A DNA stretch of 64,000 nt from Flaccisagitta enflata (taxonomy: Eukaryota > Chaetognatha > Sagittoidea > Aphragmophora), in NCBI GenBank assembly GCA_965153355.1, contig OZ231128.1, forward strand, positions 39,866,001-39,930,000. The letters run 5' to 3'. Both the position numbers and the translations under genes were made by a program. Below the pieces are notes generated by a model. That model did not search any database. It saw only the letters and a program-made list of their open reading frames with translations, and was not told the origin of the DNA. Positions 48,130 to 61,729 of this stretch are shown here, piece after piece; position 1 is the stretch's first letter; every line of letters starts with the position of its first letter.

Positions 48130-48345
48130 ACAAGGTCGGATACACGGCTACCCCAGTCGCGAGCGGGTGGGCAGGGGCCATATTTGAGGTCAGTGGAGCA
48201 CTTGGGCAGGAGCGGTATAGCCAAAAACCCCATAAACGCCGAAAAAGTAAAGTGTGACGGACAGAAGGACGGATGGACGGATGGACGGATCGACGGACGG
48301 ACGGACCGACGGACGGACCGACAAAGCAGCACGCGCCTAAAAAGA
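48130..48345 (-). mobile_element. Helentron-like element, minus copy
   Basis: 'aacaaggtcggatacacggc', 'gagcgggtgggcaggggcc', 'cttgggcaggagcgg', 'aaagtaaagtgtgacgg', ACGG block, 'gacaaagcagcacgcgcct', AAAAA. The hairpin has lost its inner arm. Confidence 0.8.
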
Positions 48346-48429
48346 GTACAACTACAAAAAAGAATATTGCTCAAGTATGAGATAAGGAAAGCTATTATTA
48401 TTTCATTTTATTGTAAACTTTAGTTTATA

Positions 48430-49500
48430 AAAAAGACAGTATCGAGTATTGAGACGAAAAAAATCCTACATTCAATTAACCAGCATTGACCCATTGTATC
48501 AACGAGTAACCTGGGGTCAAAAAATTGTCACGGACGCGGGACAAGGGCCACTTTAAGTTATACACTGGAGTATAGAAATGGTGTTAGGTTGTACGTCCCA
48601 CGAGACGAGGGTAAATTCGTGAGACAGAGGCGGTAAATGATATGATAAAGATGAAAGTCAATTGACAATAATTGACGTAGATTTAGAGATTTAGGCTTGA
48701 TACTTCCCCCAGTTGAAAAAATCACTCTGTAATTAAGTGTTTTGGCAAAAACCTCATAAAGACAGCATATAATGCATCAAAAATTTTCCGCTTCACTGTT
48801 TTACTGCCCGGGGCGCCCGGGTCGTTAATTACAGGAAATACACTGCACATTTATACTTCATTCTCTGCATTAAACATGAAGCGAGTATCATATAATTCAT
48901 GAATCAGCTACATGTTCAGGTTGGTTTTTGGACGTGTATCCAGGGGGCAACCACGTAGTTACGACAGTGCCTGTCAGAAATCTTTGTGTTTCTTCTAAAT
49001 GCACGTTGTTACGACGTCGTAACTACGTGCACTATCCCTAAATGTCTCTGTCTAAACTGTGTGAACTCATTAACTTTCATACTATGCTTAAATAACATGC
49101 CATTAAACTTCATTACGTGTTATTTAACTGTAGTTTCACAGTTTGGTTTCTCCAAACGTCCAATCAAGGAAATAAGCATTTGAGATTCAGAAATTTGGGA
49201 TTGAAAGATGTTGATATTGATTTGCTGTTCACTGATTCAGACTGTACCCAGTGATATTTCAATGCTTTAGAGGTAAGACAGAAAGAGAAACATAGAAAAA
49301 AAATAGATGCAGTAGATGTTGCCTAGACTTGGAAATATGGGGAAGCTCATAACCTGAGCATCAGTACAGTGAAGAGATTGATATTCTGCTGGTGTAATGT
49401 ATAGACTCTATGGGGTTGATGAGGGGGTATGGTATCCTCCTATGGCTTCCCTTACAAAAAAAATTTTTATCAATAAAGGCGGCTAATCGCCGACTGGAAA
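48430..49500. other. No recognisable gene; one palindrome
   Basis: AT-rich sequence without splice-bounded frames. A perfect 16-base palindrome GTTACGACGTCGTAAC lies at 49009-49024, with a second partial copy of its arm (acgtagttacgac) at 48953-48965. Confidence 0.4.
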
Positions 49501-49550
49501 AAAGTCGTAAATTGGTGTGTCTTTTTTCAGTGCATGTTTTTCTGTGTGTG

Positions 49551-50038
<488 letters not shown>

Positions 50039-50044
50039 GCAAAA

Positions 50045-50405
50045 TAAAATATCAAAGCTAGCGTTATAAAACTTAGGGTCAATTTGCCTAACATCTTTAG
50101 TATATCCTATTGTTACATAAGGCTAAAAAATGGGATCTATGAAAAATATCATTTTTTTCAAAAATGCGAAAAGATAAAAAAAGATTCAAAAATTCATAAC
50201 GCCAAAACTAACGATTGTAGAGACTTCTGGTTGGCGCCATTTGAAAGAGAAAAATAAGCTCTTTCTTAGCTGTGAGTATCCAAAAATGTATCATCCCAGC
50301 CCAAAAACTGCACAACTTTCAAAAATTGCCGCAAACCGAAAATGGAAAAATTTATTTCTCCCCTACGTTTCAAAAAGTTGAATTACGTAATTCGACTTTT
50401 TTCCA
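50045..50405 (+). repeat. Dispersed ~360-bp element, plus copy
   Basis: From 'caaagctagcgttataaaac' to 'gaattacgtaattcgactttt'. Its reverse complement lies at 59400-59775 and a diverged relative at about 18720-18925. The 'ggcgccatttgaaagagaaa' block is shared by all three. Confidence 0.7.
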
Positions 50406-50982
50406 ACAATAAAATTTTAGGATCAATCACTTAGCACAATTTAAGCTTCATCTATTTCCTTTAATTGCAAAACCTGGAACCTTTAAAGAAATGAACTGAT
50501 CAAGATGGATTTGAAGTCAAGTGAGTTAACCACTAAACCAATTCTGGCAGCTGTTTTAGTGGTGACAATTTGATTTAGTAAATTCAAAAGAATTTTCTAT
50601 CCACAGAGCTGCCATACCCCATCATCAACCGTATAAAACATAAGCATTATACGCACACATTTTCAATTCATTAGCATAAATGATATTTAGGATATGAGAG
50701 TCCCCGTATGTACAAGTCTAGATAACATCTACTGTAGATAGATATAGAAATAGTCTGAGAAACAGAGCAAGACAGTATAACATTCTAAGAGTGGTTGAAA
50801 CTTCATTTAGATGATCCAATTGAGTATCTTGTAGTATTCACTCATTTAATTTTCATTCACATAGTGACGACAGTCAAATGAGAAGCTGTTGTTCAATTCT
50901 TCATGTAGTTGCGACGTCGCAACTTTGTTCATTTTCTATGAATACAGTTTCAACTGTCGAAACTACATTAATACTTCGTATC

Positions 50983-51628
<646 letters not shown>

Positions 51629-51817
51629 CGTGTATCCAATATACTCCCTGGGAGACTGTATTTTCGAAGCAACCTACACTAACAACGAATAAAACCATGA
51701 ACACCAATGTCTATCAGAATGATGTAATGAGGACACTTCCACTTGAGCATGCTCTGCTAATAAAACCTTTTTGACATCTTTCCACTAATTCTTACCATGC
51801 TGGGGGCGCGCGTTTGT

Positions 51818-52016
<199 letters not shown>

Positions 52017-52023
52017 ATTTTGT

Positions 52024-52187
52024 TTTTTTAGTCGCGGACACGCAACTCTACAACTTGCTGTGTCAGTGGGTTGCTCCATCCATCCATCCCTAACTTTTTC
52101 AAATTGCAAGTGGTTTTCGCATTATGGCGGTATGGCCCCTGCCTAACCGTCCGCTGCTGTCTTGCTGTGTATCCGGCCTTGTTTTCT
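52024..52187 (+). mobile_element. Helentron-like element
   Basis: Hairpin agtcgcggacacgcaact (52030-52047, one C-A mismatch), 'ctacaacttgctgtgtcagt', 'tggcccctgcctaaccgtcc' and the end 'ctgtgtatccggccttgttt'. It directly follows a (TC)n tract. Confidence 0.8.
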
Positions 52188-52195
52188 CTCTCTTT

Positions 52196-52345
52196 TTCGT
52201 CGCGAGTTACGAGACTCAAAAAACTGTTCGGTCTATCAGTCCATAACACGCTAGGTAAGTAATGTTGCAAGTCTTCTAAGAGAGCAACCAATGACCTTGC
52301 CCACCCGCTTACGACTATGGTAGCCATATAACTGGCTTTGTTTTC
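52196..52345 (+). mobile_element. Helentron-like element, diverged tandem neighbour
   Basis: 'cgtcgcgagttacgagact', 'ccttgcccacccgcttacgact', 'tagccatataactggctttg'. Head-to-tail with the previous copy. Confidence 0.6.
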
Positions 52346-52507
52346 CTATCTGGCTTTCTTCTCTGTCAAATGATTTCTTTAAAATATTACATATTAAGCG
52401 TAAGCGACTTATGGTTGCTGGCCTTGTTTTAAGACGCACACATTTGGTTTCAACTTTTTTTTTTCACTCTCCCTCTCTCACTCTCACTGTACTTCAACTA
52501 CCCCCAG

Positions 52508-52676
52508 GAAGACCGGAACTGAAAATTGGATTTTTACGCTCTTTTGTTATCGGTCGGGCGAGTGAGCGGGTGGTGGCGCAACCATCGCCGCCGCCGCCGC
52601 AGCGCACCAACGCCGCCGCTGCCGCTTCAACTGCCGTCTGTTTGGCTCTCCTGGGGCCACGAATTGATGATAGAAG
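52508..52676 (+). CDS. Candidate exon of an unrecognised protein
   Basis: Pyrimidine tract and acceptor ttcaactacccccag, donor GATAGAAG/gtgaag. The frame reads RPELKIGFLRSFVIGRASE, a Pro run (QPSPPPPQRTN), an Ala run, and TAVCLALLGPRIDDR. GC-rich relative to its surroundings. Good splice signals on both sides make it one of the better isolated exons, but no family is recognisable. Confidence 0.4.
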
Positions 52677-52878
52677 GTGAAGAGCTAAACTGCTAATGGA
52701 CTGCCTGACACTCTCCCTTACCTCAATCCCATCTAACTCTCTCTCTCTTGCTGTCTCCCTCTTTTTTTTTTTCTTTTTACTTTTAACTTTTTTTTTATCA
52801 TTCGCCTGCACCAACTACCTACCTTTAAGAGTCAGTCGTTCCAACAGAGGTGTACTTACGCCAATGCTATCTTTGTTT

Positions 52879-53154
<276 letters not shown>

Positions 53155-53256
53155 TAAAATCAATCTTATTTTCTTTGGTTTTCTCTCTCTCGCCTCGCTC
53201 CCCTTGAAGGAGAATGGTCGTCATGAGATTTGCAAGGCCAATAATTTTTTCTCTTT

Positions 53257-53260
<4 letters not shown>

Positions 53261-53345
<85 letters not shown>
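53261..53345 (+). repeat. (TC)n microsatellite
   Basis: Perfect tract. Confidence 0.95.
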
Positions 53346-53349
<4 letters not shown>

Positions 53350-53680
53350 GGCTTTTGCCTCCAAATCAACTTCTTTTTCTTAACCTCATCGTGAAACCAT
53401 TTTAAGCATGTACCACTTTTGACTTTTCGGTCAAACGCGATTTTAGTTAATTTCATCATGATATCATGTTTGAAGGCGAGACATGGGCAATATGAATAGC
53501 CCGAAAAATGCAGGAGTAGAATGCCAAGAATTGCACAATCGCCGATTTGTAATTATCGAAAAGAGAGACCAGATAGCATCATTCAATTTGCTAGTTTATT
53601 GACCATCATTCAAATAATCAAGTGGCTAGTTTAGACCTTTTATAGAAACCGACAAATCGTTCTTAAAACTTATCCAGGAT

Positions 53681-53774
<94 letters not shown>

Positions 53775-53792
53775 CCAACACCAACACCAACA

Positions 53793-53832
<40 letters not shown>

Positions 53833-53833
53833 A

Positions 53834-53881
<48 letters not shown>

Positions 53882-53909
53882 AACAACAACAACAACAACA
53901 ACAACAACA
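53681..53909 (+). repeat. (CAA)n-(ACG)n-(CAA)n compound microsatellite
   Basis: CAA block, three CAC/CAA interruptions, about 85 bases of ACG, then CAA again. The (ACG)n block is rich in CpG, unusual among the tracts here. Confidence 0.95.
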
Positions 53910-54589
53910 TTTCAATCTTTGAGTATATATTCACATCGTACAGAATCTCAATTTTTTCATTCACATTAAGATAAGACTGCTATGCGGTGACTCCTTTCTG
54001 AACCAATCACGTCCTGCTGTATTTTGTTAGCGAAAAGTGTTATGAGCAATGAACATACAAACATTTGAACGTCGATTTTTAGGTTATTGGTTATCTTTTA
54101 GCAAGACGGTTCCCCCCTGTAACTTACACAGCGATCGGCGACAAAAACGCATATTGACCAGCCCTACCCACCCACCCCCTATCCACACACACACACATAC
54201 ACACATCATTTTCTTCTTCAAGGATCAGAGAGTTCTTTTGTCATGCCACCGATCGAAAGCCATCACAAAGTAATAACGGTGATGATGATCTTCATCTTCT
54301 TTCGTGGTCGTCGACGATTTTCTGCCACACGACGTGCCAAGCCACCCAGGCCAGGGATGTGTTAAAACATTTCGGGGCCCCCGAGGATCAACAATTATTT
54401 TTACAACTCTATTTTATGGTCTACAAAACAAGCCCAACACAATGGCAAAAGTCACGGACTGTCGGACAGATGTATTACTTCAGTATACAGTACCACAAAA
54501 CTACAGCACAACAGCATTTCAGACTTACATATTTTTCAATGATATACTGTGAAAAAGACAAAAAAAAGACCAACTTTCAGAGAATGGAC

Positions 54590-54655
54590 AGACCAACTGA
54601 CCAACTGATAAACATACATAGCAATGTGTACAGTCGTGTGCCCATGACTAAAAAT
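54590..54655 (-). mobile_element. Helentron-like element, hairpin-end fragment
   Basis: 'gacagaccaactgaccaact' block and 'cagtcgtgtgcccatgact' followed by AAAAA. Confidence 0.5.
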
Positions 54656-54832
54656 GAGCCATTTAATTTCAGCAGGTTACTAGTTGCCAGTTACCAGTTT
54701 TCATTCTTCTTATCAATTTACCAATTTTGATTTTGTTTTATTCTGTTTCCCTTTTTCCCCTAATTTTCCCCCTTTTAATGACTATGTAATAATACTAAAA
54801 TTACCAATATTCATGCTGTTGTTGTTGCAGTG

Positions 54833-55024
54833 ATGTACAAAATCAGTCGGTGCTGTCTAGAGTTTACCTATACACTTTTTTATACGCCACCTCTACCGGA
54901 AGTGGCAGATGAGACGCAAAAACGTGTTTGGCGCAAAAATGAGTTTCCCATTTGTTTCTCAGGTTTTTCACTTGGCAGTGAAGGAGTAGTAAGATTTAGG
55001 GAATTCATAGTGGATTTTCTTTGA
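54833..55024 (+). CDS. Candidate terminal exon, unrecognised
   Basis: Acceptor gctgttgttgttgcag, then MYKISRCCLEFTYTLF, PPLPEVADETQKRVWRK, NEFPICFSGFSLGSEG, stop TGA at 55022-55024. The tract before the AG is a short GTT run. Composition is protein-like, but there is no independent support. Confidence 0.25.
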   Translation: MYKISRCCLEFTYTLFYTPPLPEVADETQKRVWRKNEFPICFSGFSLGSEGVVRFREFIVDFL

Positions 55025-55164
55025 TTACTTTAAAAATCTAGTAAAAATTTCCAGTATCTTTTTGCTAGCATTAAAAGATTATTTTCATTTCTTATTTCTA
55101 TGTATTTTTGTTATTTTCATCAGTTTTCATCTTTCATGATTCACTTCATTTTTCATTTTTTATT

Positions 55165-55242
55165 CTTTACTTTTCACTTTTCACTTTTCACTTTTCACTT
55201 TTCACTTTTCACTTTTCACTTTACAATTTTCACTTTTCACTT
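55165..55242 (+). repeat. (CACTTTT)n heptamer repeat
   Basis: About ten units of CACTTTT with one degenerate unit. Confidence 0.9.
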
Positions 55243-55466
55243 TTTTTAGTCGCTGACTAAGCGACTCTATTATAAGAGGGTGTGTCCCTACCTACCTACG
55301 TCCGTCCGTCCGTCACCAGAAATTTTGGACGGCGCGAAATTGGCCGACTTTGTGATTTCTGAGCATAACAGCCCCTGCCCACCAAAAAAACAGCCCCTGC
55401 CCATCTGCAAATAGCTCCTGCCCACCCATCAGCGACTGCTTATTGGCCGTGTTTCCGGCCTTGTTT
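55243..55466 (+). mobile_element. Helentron-like element, AGTCGCT stem variant
   Basis: Hairpin AGTCGCTGACTAAGCGACT (55248-55266), 'attataagagggtgtgtccc', GTCC units, repeated 'cagcccctgcccac' blocks, and the end 'ccgtgtttccggccttgttt'. Confidence 0.8.
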
Positions 55467-55529
55467 ATTTACACTTTTCATTTTTGACTTTTCATTTTTC
55501 ATTTTTCATTTGTTTTTTTTATTTTCTGT

Positions 55530-55660
55530 TTTTAGGTGCGACAAAGCACCTCTATAACTGGCTGTGTCCGTTGGTTGGTTGGTCTGTCTGTCTGTGGGGT
55601 AACGCATTCGTTCGACGATCCACACGTCGCACCTTATAGGCCTACTTGGCCTTGTTTATT
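55530..55660 (+). mobile_element. Helentron-like element, AGGTGC stem variant
   Basis: Hairpin AGGTGCGACAAAGCACCT (55534-55551), 'ctataactggctgtgtccgt', 'gtaacgcattcgttcgacga', end 'cgtcgcaccttataggc...ggccttgtt'. A related fragment without the hairpin lies at 6955-7035. Confidence 0.75.
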
Positions 55661-55987
55661 TTTATATTTCTTTCATTACTTTTTACTGATTTTTTTCTTT
55701 TCAATGTACTATACTTTTAATAATTCTTTGGCAGTTTTCTCATCTTTTTCATTTATATTTAATGTTTCTTACTCATATTTTGTAAATCAAATTCATTGTA
55801 ATTATCTCATTTATTATATTTCATAGTTATATATATTTCTCAAGTTGATTTATTTTGATAAAACAGAAAATAAAGTAAAATAGATGATCGATGATTCTCC
55901 CTCATGCTTATATCAAGATTGTATCATCCCAAAAGAAATGCTGAAATGAGTCCAGAATCAAGTTCTTCTTGTCTATGTTTGTTTGTG

Positions 55988-56153
<166 letters not shown>

Positions 56154-56234
56154 TGCACCTGCAATAATGCCATTTCCATGTGTTTTGGTTTGATCGATCC
56201 TCTGATTATATGTAGTGACGACCAAATTGATCGT

Positions 56235-56235
<1 letters not shown>

Positions 56236-56320
<85 letters not shown>
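56236..56320 (+). repeat. (TC)n microsatellite
   Basis: About 85 bases. Confidence 0.95.
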
Positions 56321-56322
<2 letters not shown>

Positions 56323-56437
56323 ACAAGAAAAGAATATTACAGGACCCATAGATGAGACTGAGTGGAAAGAAAAAATCAAATGGCCAATCATTTTTTCATG
56401 AATTGTCCTTTATTCTGTTCAAGTCGATCTTGGTCTG

Positions 56438-56441
<4 letters not shown>

Positions 56442-56528
<87 letters not shown>
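56442..56528 (+). repeat. (TC)n microsatellite
   Basis: About 87 bases; third in a row within 550 bp. Confidence 0.95.
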
Positions 56529-56536
<8 letters not shown>

Positions 56537-57023
56537 TCTCTCTCTCCCTGTAACAAAATGGAGATAGCATGACGATGGCCATGCTCTTAATAATCCTAAT
56601 CCATAACTAGATAATGGTAACAAAACTTCTATTTTCTTTTATAATATGGACGAAAAGCGAATGAGAACATTTGAATGAAAAAACACCACCGTAGTTTGCT
56701 TAAGTATTCTCCTAAAGAGTCAACGATGCATCACAGGCACTGGGAAACTCATTTCATCTTAGAAAATAGTGGTAATTGTGATACTACTAAAAAAAAACGT
56801 TAAAAAGCGTTTTTTAGGCTAAAAACTCCACTTATACGCAACCTACTATGCATATAATCTCAATCATACTTCCGTTATATCCCACTAGATGATTATGTTT
56901 GAAACTCCAAACTCTAGTGCTGTCACAACTGAACTATACCATGAGGGTTCTACAGCCCGGTCTGATGACCAATGTTCATTTAATTGTGCGACTGATTGAT
57001 TTGTCCATTTCATTTTTTTCTTC

Positions 57024-57277
57024 TTTTTAGTCGCGTGCTACGCGACTCTACAACCCGCTTTGTCGGTCCGTCCGTCCGTCGGTCTGTCAGTCCGTCCGTC
57101 CGTCCTTCCGTCCGTCCGTCCGTCCGTCCATCCGTCCGTCCGTCCGTCACACTTTACTTTTTTTGGGTTTTTGCGGTCTTTGGCCTTACTGCTCCTGCCC
57201 AAATGATGGAGTGGCCTTAAATATGGCCCCTGCCCATCCGCACGCGACTTCGGTAGCCGTGTATCCGGCCTTGTTAG
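57024..57277 (+). mobile_element. Helentron-like element, long (CGTC)n core
   Basis: Hairpin AGTCGCGTGCTACGCGACT (57029-57047), 'ctacaacccgctttgtcgg', about 80 bases of CCGT/CCGTC units, 'cacactttactttttttggg', 'gctcctgcccaaatgatgga', 'gtgtatccggccttgtt'. Confidence 0.85.
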
Positions 57278-57450
57278 TTGTGTGCCCCGCCACTCTACAC
57301 CTGGCTTTGTCTGTCTGTCGGATCATCCATCCATTGGACTGTCTATCCCTTTTTTACTTTTTTTACTTTTATGAGGCCTCACTGCTCCTGCCCAAATACT
57401 CTGGTAACTCAAATACAGCCACTGCTCACCCGCACGCAGCTGGGAAAGCG
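57278..57450 (+). mobile_element. Helentron-like element, diverged tandem neighbour
   Basis: 'agttgtgtgccccgccact', 'ctacacctggctttgtctgt', 'gctcctgcccaaatactctg', 'ctcacccgcacgcagct'. The far end is lost. Confidence 0.6.
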
Positions 57451-57544
57451 GTCTCAGATACATAACTTCCTGCATAAATTTCTTGTCTGTTGATTGGTTG
57501 GTCTGTGATTAATTTCTTTTTCAACATTTTCCACCCTTGCCCAA

Positions 57545-57772
57545 AAGTCCGCAGCTTTATGAGAATGTTTCTTCAATCAGACCCAGACAACTCCTTTGCA
57601 AGCCCGGGGCCCCGCCACAGCTGTCGAGGCTTATCCTCCCCCCGCCGACCTCTGCACGTCCCCGCCACCGCCAACCATAATATTTATCGTCTGTGGATTG
57701 AAATGACCCTGAGATGGAGCCGCGTTTTTCCCGCGCTTCTAATTGCACGTTGGAGTCGAGCCGGATCCTGCG

Positions 57773-57804
<32 letters not shown>

Positions 57805-57960
57805 CACAACACAACACTTAACCATACACACAAGACATATTCGCTGCCTCATAACCCGCACGCCCGCCAGTCCTACAGTTCCCCGCTTAAAAACCGACCG
57901 ACAACCCGACAGACCGTCCGCCGCGCTGACTCGCCGTGGAAATGACTGACTGGGGAGCGC
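57545..57960. other. GC-rich island, possible exon or promoter
   Basis: About 400 bases clearly richer in G+C and CpG than the surroundings, with a short (CA)n tract at 57776-57802. Frames on both strands are open over part of it, so no exon can be fixed. It may be a promoter/first-exon region. Confidence 0.3.
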
Positions 57961-58129
57961 TTGACTTGAAGAATAAACTCATTCTCTCTTATTTTCACAT
58001 ATTTTTTTCTATCAGCATTCTCTCCAATCTCTTTTCTTTTATCTCTGTCATTCTCTCTCTTTCTGTCTTTCTTTCCATTTTCTCTCTCTTTCCATTTTCT
58101 CTTTCTCACCATTTTTTCTCTTACTCATC

Positions 58130-58261
<132 letters not shown>

Positions 58262-58304
58262 TCTCTGCCATTATCTATTTCCTTAATGAACCTTGTAAAT
58301 TATG

Positions 58305-58445
58305 TTTTTAGTCGCATGCTACGCGACTCTACACCCTGCTTTGTCGGTCTGTCAGTCGGTCCATCGCCCGGTCCGTCAGTTCCCTCAAATTCGGCCTCCG
58401 CCCACCCGCACGCGACTGGGGTAGCCGTGTATCCGGCCTTGTTTT
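58305..58445 (+). mobile_element. Helentron-like element, short form
   Basis: Hairpin agtcgcatgctacgcgact (58310-58328, one mismatch), 'ctacaccctgctttgtcgg', CGGT units, then directly 'cgcccacccgcacgcgactg' and the far end. The middle block is missing. Confidence 0.8.
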
Positions 58446-59018
58446 CTCTCTCCTTCTCCCCCCCCCCCTTGAAGTCTGTCATGTCTGTCAATTTTTCTTT
58501 CTTTAAAATTGCACAGTGGAAACGCGCCCCCATAACAACGCTTTTTCAGCATTTGCTTTTCTCCATATGATAATTGTTTATTTCATGATAATAAGAAATA
58601 TCAAGTTTTATAAAACAGCCCCTGTCGGTCCTTTTTGAAAGTCAAAAATATGTAGTCTAATCAAGACCTTTATGCCGAGGTCCCGCTGTATTTCAACCTC
58701 TCTCTCTCTCTCTCTCCTTCTCATGATAACGGAAGAAATTCATCTTACTAACAAACATCATACGTATCAGTAAATTAGAATTCTGTCCTTACTGAGAAGC
58801 GAGAACACGGGCAGATCAACAGTTACTAAGTTATAAAAGAGAAATGATTCCAATGGCGCCAGATGATTAGACAGGGAACAGACGATGTGATGGACGGTAG
58901 TGATACACAAAGCCTCACTGGTAGTCATTGGAAATCATTAAGTTTTAATTCAGACGAGGCAGTCGCGAATGAATGGGATGATAGTAGCAAAGTCGAGTGC
59001 TATGCTTATTTCACTGCA

Positions 59019-59066
59019 TTTTTAGTCGCGGACACGCGACTATACCACTCGGTCGGTCCCTGATAT
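59019..59066 (+). mobile_element. Helentron-like element, hairpin fragment
   Basis: Hairpin AGTCGCGGACACGCGACT (59024-59041) and a few bases of CGGT, cut off by the next copy. Confidence 0.65.
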
Positions 59067-59894
59067 TTCTAGTCGCGTGCACGCGCCTCTACACCTTGCC
59101 GGGTCGGTCGGTAGGTCGGTCGGTATATCGGTCCATAGGTCGGTATGTCGGTCCGTCACATTTTTAAAATTATGACTTTTTAAGGTAATTCAAGGTACTC
59201 TAGGGTATTTCAGGGTTCTTTTGGGTACTTCAGGGTACTTTAGGGTACTTGAGTTATTCTAGGTACTTAAGGTACTTTAGGGTACTTTCAGATATTTTTG
59301 GGTATTTATAGGTATTTTTGTGTATTTTTGGGTATTTTTAGGTATTTTTGGGTATTTTTGGGTATTTTTGGTAATTTTAAGGAATTTTTGGTTATTTTGG
59401 GTAAAATAGGAAAAAAGTCGAAATACGTAATTCGACTTTTTGAAACGTAGGGGAGAAATAAAGTTTTCCATTTTTGGTTTGGGACAATTTTACAAAGATG
59501 GGTATTTTTGGGGCTGGGAGTATACATTTTTTGATATTCATAGCTAAGAAAGAACTAATCTTTCTCTTTCAAATGGTGCCAACCAGAAGTCTCTTCAATC
59601 ATTACTTTTGGCGTTATGAATTTTTTAATCTTTTTTTATTTCTTCGCATTTTTTCAAAAATTGCTATTGTATTTTTCATTGATCCCAATTTTTTACCTTA
59701 TGTAACAATAGGGAAGAGTAAAGATGTTACGCAAATTGACTCCCAACTTTTATAACACTAGCTTTGATTTTTTTTTTGCTTGAGAGAGACATGCGGCTGT
59801 TGCCCTCTTGTGCTTGTTGAATTGCGAGCAGTTTTTGCATTTTTGCCCCTGCCCAAACATCCGCGACTGTCCAGCCGTATAACTGGCCTTGTTT
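59067..59894 (+). mobile_element. Helentron-like element with GGGTATTTTT array, split by a dispersed repeat
   Basis: Start agtcgcgtgcacgcgcct (59071-59088), (CGGT)n, then an array of 'agggtactt' and 'gggtatttttg' units (59180-59400). The 360-bp dispersed repeat (59400-59775, minus) interrupts it, and 'tgcccctgcccaaacatccg' with 'gtataactggccttgttt' completes the far end (59840-59894). Confidence 0.65.
59400..59775 (-). repeat. Dispersed ~360-bp element, minus copy
   Basis: Reverse complement of 50045-50405 over its full length ('aattcgactttttgaaacgt' through 'cttttataacactagctttg'). Confidence 0.7.
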
Positions 59895-59912
59895 TGATTC
59901 TCTTTCCTTCTC

Positions 59913-60062
59913 CTTTTTAGTCGCGAACACGCGACTCTACACCTTGCCGTGTCGGTCCGTCGGTCCGTCGGTCCGTAACATTTCTGAATTGCAAGCGGTT
60001 TTTGCATTACTGCTCCTGCCCAACCGTCCGCGACTGTCCTGCCGTGTATCCGGCCTTGTTTT
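59913..60062 (+). mobile_element. Helentron-like element, short form
   Basis: Hairpin AGTCGCGAACACGCGACT (59918-59935), 'ctacaccttgccgtgtcgg', CGGT units, 'ctgcccaaccgtccgcgact', 'ccgtgtatccggccttgttt'. Head-to-tail with the copy ending at 59894. Confidence 0.8.
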
Positions 60063-60099
60063 TTTTTGGGGGTTCTTTTTCTTTAATTCCATTTTCATT

Positions 60100-60360
60100 C
60101 TTCTTCCTTTTTAATTTCTTCTCTCTATTCTTGTCTGTTTTTCTTTTCTTTTTTTCTTTTTTCTTTTTTCTTTTTTTTTTTTTTCTTTTTCTTTTTTCTT
60201 TTTCTTTTTCTTTTTCTTTTTCTTTTTCTTTTTTTCTTTTTCTTTTTCTATTTTCTATTTTCTATTTTCTTTTTCTTTTTCTTTTTTTTCTTTATTTTTC
60301 TTTTTCTTTTTCTTTTTCTTTTCTTTTATCTTTTTTCTCTTTTCTTTTTTTTTTCTTTTT
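60100..60360 (+). repeat. (TTTTTC)n pyrimidine microsatellite
   Basis: Irregular CTTTTT hexamers. Confidence 0.9.
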
Positions 60361-60361
60361 C

Positions 60362-60622
60362 TTTTTAGTCGCGTGCTACGCGACTCTACACCCCGCTTTG
60401 TTGGTCCGTCCATCAGTCCGTCGGTCCGTCCATCAGTCCGTCGGTCCGTCGGTCTGTCGGTCCGTCCGTCGGTCCGTCGGTCCGTCGGTCCGTTACACTT
60501 TACTTTTTTTGGGTTTTTGGGATTTTTGGCTTCATTGCTCCTGCCCAAATGATCTGGTGACCTCAATTACGGCCCCTGCCCACCCGCGCGCGACTGGGGT
60601 AGCCGTGTATCCGGCCTTGTTC
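60362..60622 (+). mobile_element. Helentron-like element, long CGGT core
   Basis: Hairpin AGTCGCGTGCTACGCGACT (60367-60385), about 95 bases of GGTCCGTC units, 'cactttactttttttgggtt', 'gctcctgcccaaatgatctg', 'acccgcgcgcgactggggta' and the far end. Very similar to the copy at 57024-57277. Confidence 0.85.
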
Positions 60623-60679
60623 TTCTTCTTTGTGATTTTCTTCTTCTCCCTTTTCTACATGTTTTCATTATTCTAGTCT

Positions 60680-60870
60680 TTTTTTTCTTTTTTCTTTTTT
60701 CCTTTTTCCTTTTTCCTTTTTCCTTTTTCCTTTTTCCTTTTTCTTTTTTCTTTTTTCTTTTTTCTTTTTTCTCTTTTCTCTTTTCTTTTTTCATTTTTCT
60801 TTTTTCTTTATTCTTTATTCTTTATTCTTTATTCTTTTTTCTTTTTCTTTTTCTTTTTCTTTGTGATTTT
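60680..60870 (+). repeat. (CTTTTTC)n/(CTTTAT)n pyrimidine microsatellite
   Basis: Heptamer CCTTTTT units then CTTTTTT and TTTATTC. The segment 'ttctttgtgattttcttctt' flanks it on both sides (60627 and 60860), so the tract lies within a duplication. Confidence 0.85.
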
Positions 60871-61256
60871 CTTCTTCTCCCTTTCCTACATGTTTTCATT
60901 CTTCTAGTCTTTCCGAGTCCAGAGTTCTGACGCAAAAATTTTCCGCCCAACATAAAAAAGTGTGATTTTCATTTGTGCTCCTCGTATTTTGTTCCTAGCG
61001 GCATAGCATTTGGAACATTTTAAACTTGGCACGGATTTGTAACCCCCCCCCCCCCCGCCAAGACTCGCAAATTAAATTACAATGCCCATTTTTGCACGAA
61101 AGCAAACAATTCTTGTGCCAAGATAGCTCTCTAGTTTTAATTGCGTTCATGTGGTTCCATAAGCTGTCAAGCGGTCGGCATGAACAACCTCTGGTAACCT
61201 GTTTTTTTTTTAACGGATATTTTTTGTCGACTCCATAACCCGTTATGTATGTTGGT

Positions 61257-61268
61257 TGTTGTTGTTGG

Positions 61269-61345
<77 letters not shown>
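61257..61345 (+). repeat. (GTT)n microsatellite
   Basis: Perfect after the first unit. Confidence 0.95.
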
Positions 61346-61433
61346 ATTTGCCGGGAAGTCTTACCCGGAAGGAGGTTGTACACGATTCGGCTTCTTCGAG
61401 AGGTTATACGGTAGCCCAACAATTATTTACCCC

Positions 61434-61729
61434 AAGTCATAGAAAATTTCTCTATCAAAGGGATATAGCTCAAAATCATATAAAGAGATTGTCCACGAAA
61501 AAAATTTAGCCATAGGACCCTTATAAACTATGGCCGCCACCCACCCCCTTCCCCATGATGAAGTATAGAAAACCCTGGAGGCCAAATCTATCCCATATAT
61601 TTTCTATGGAATATGAGGGGGTTGGCGGCCATAGTTTACAGGGGTCTCATGGCTAAATTTTTTTCTTGGACCATCTTTATACATGACATAGAGCTATATC
61701 CCTTTGATAGAAAACTTTCCTATGACTTT
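61434..61729. mobile_element. Foldback element, ~300 bp
   Basis: Left 'aagtcatagaaaatttctct' with right 'aaaactttcctatgactt'; inner 'tatcaaagggatatagctc' is mirrored exactly by 'gagctatatccctttgata', and 'aactatggccgcca' by 'tggcggccatagtt'. Confidence 0.8.
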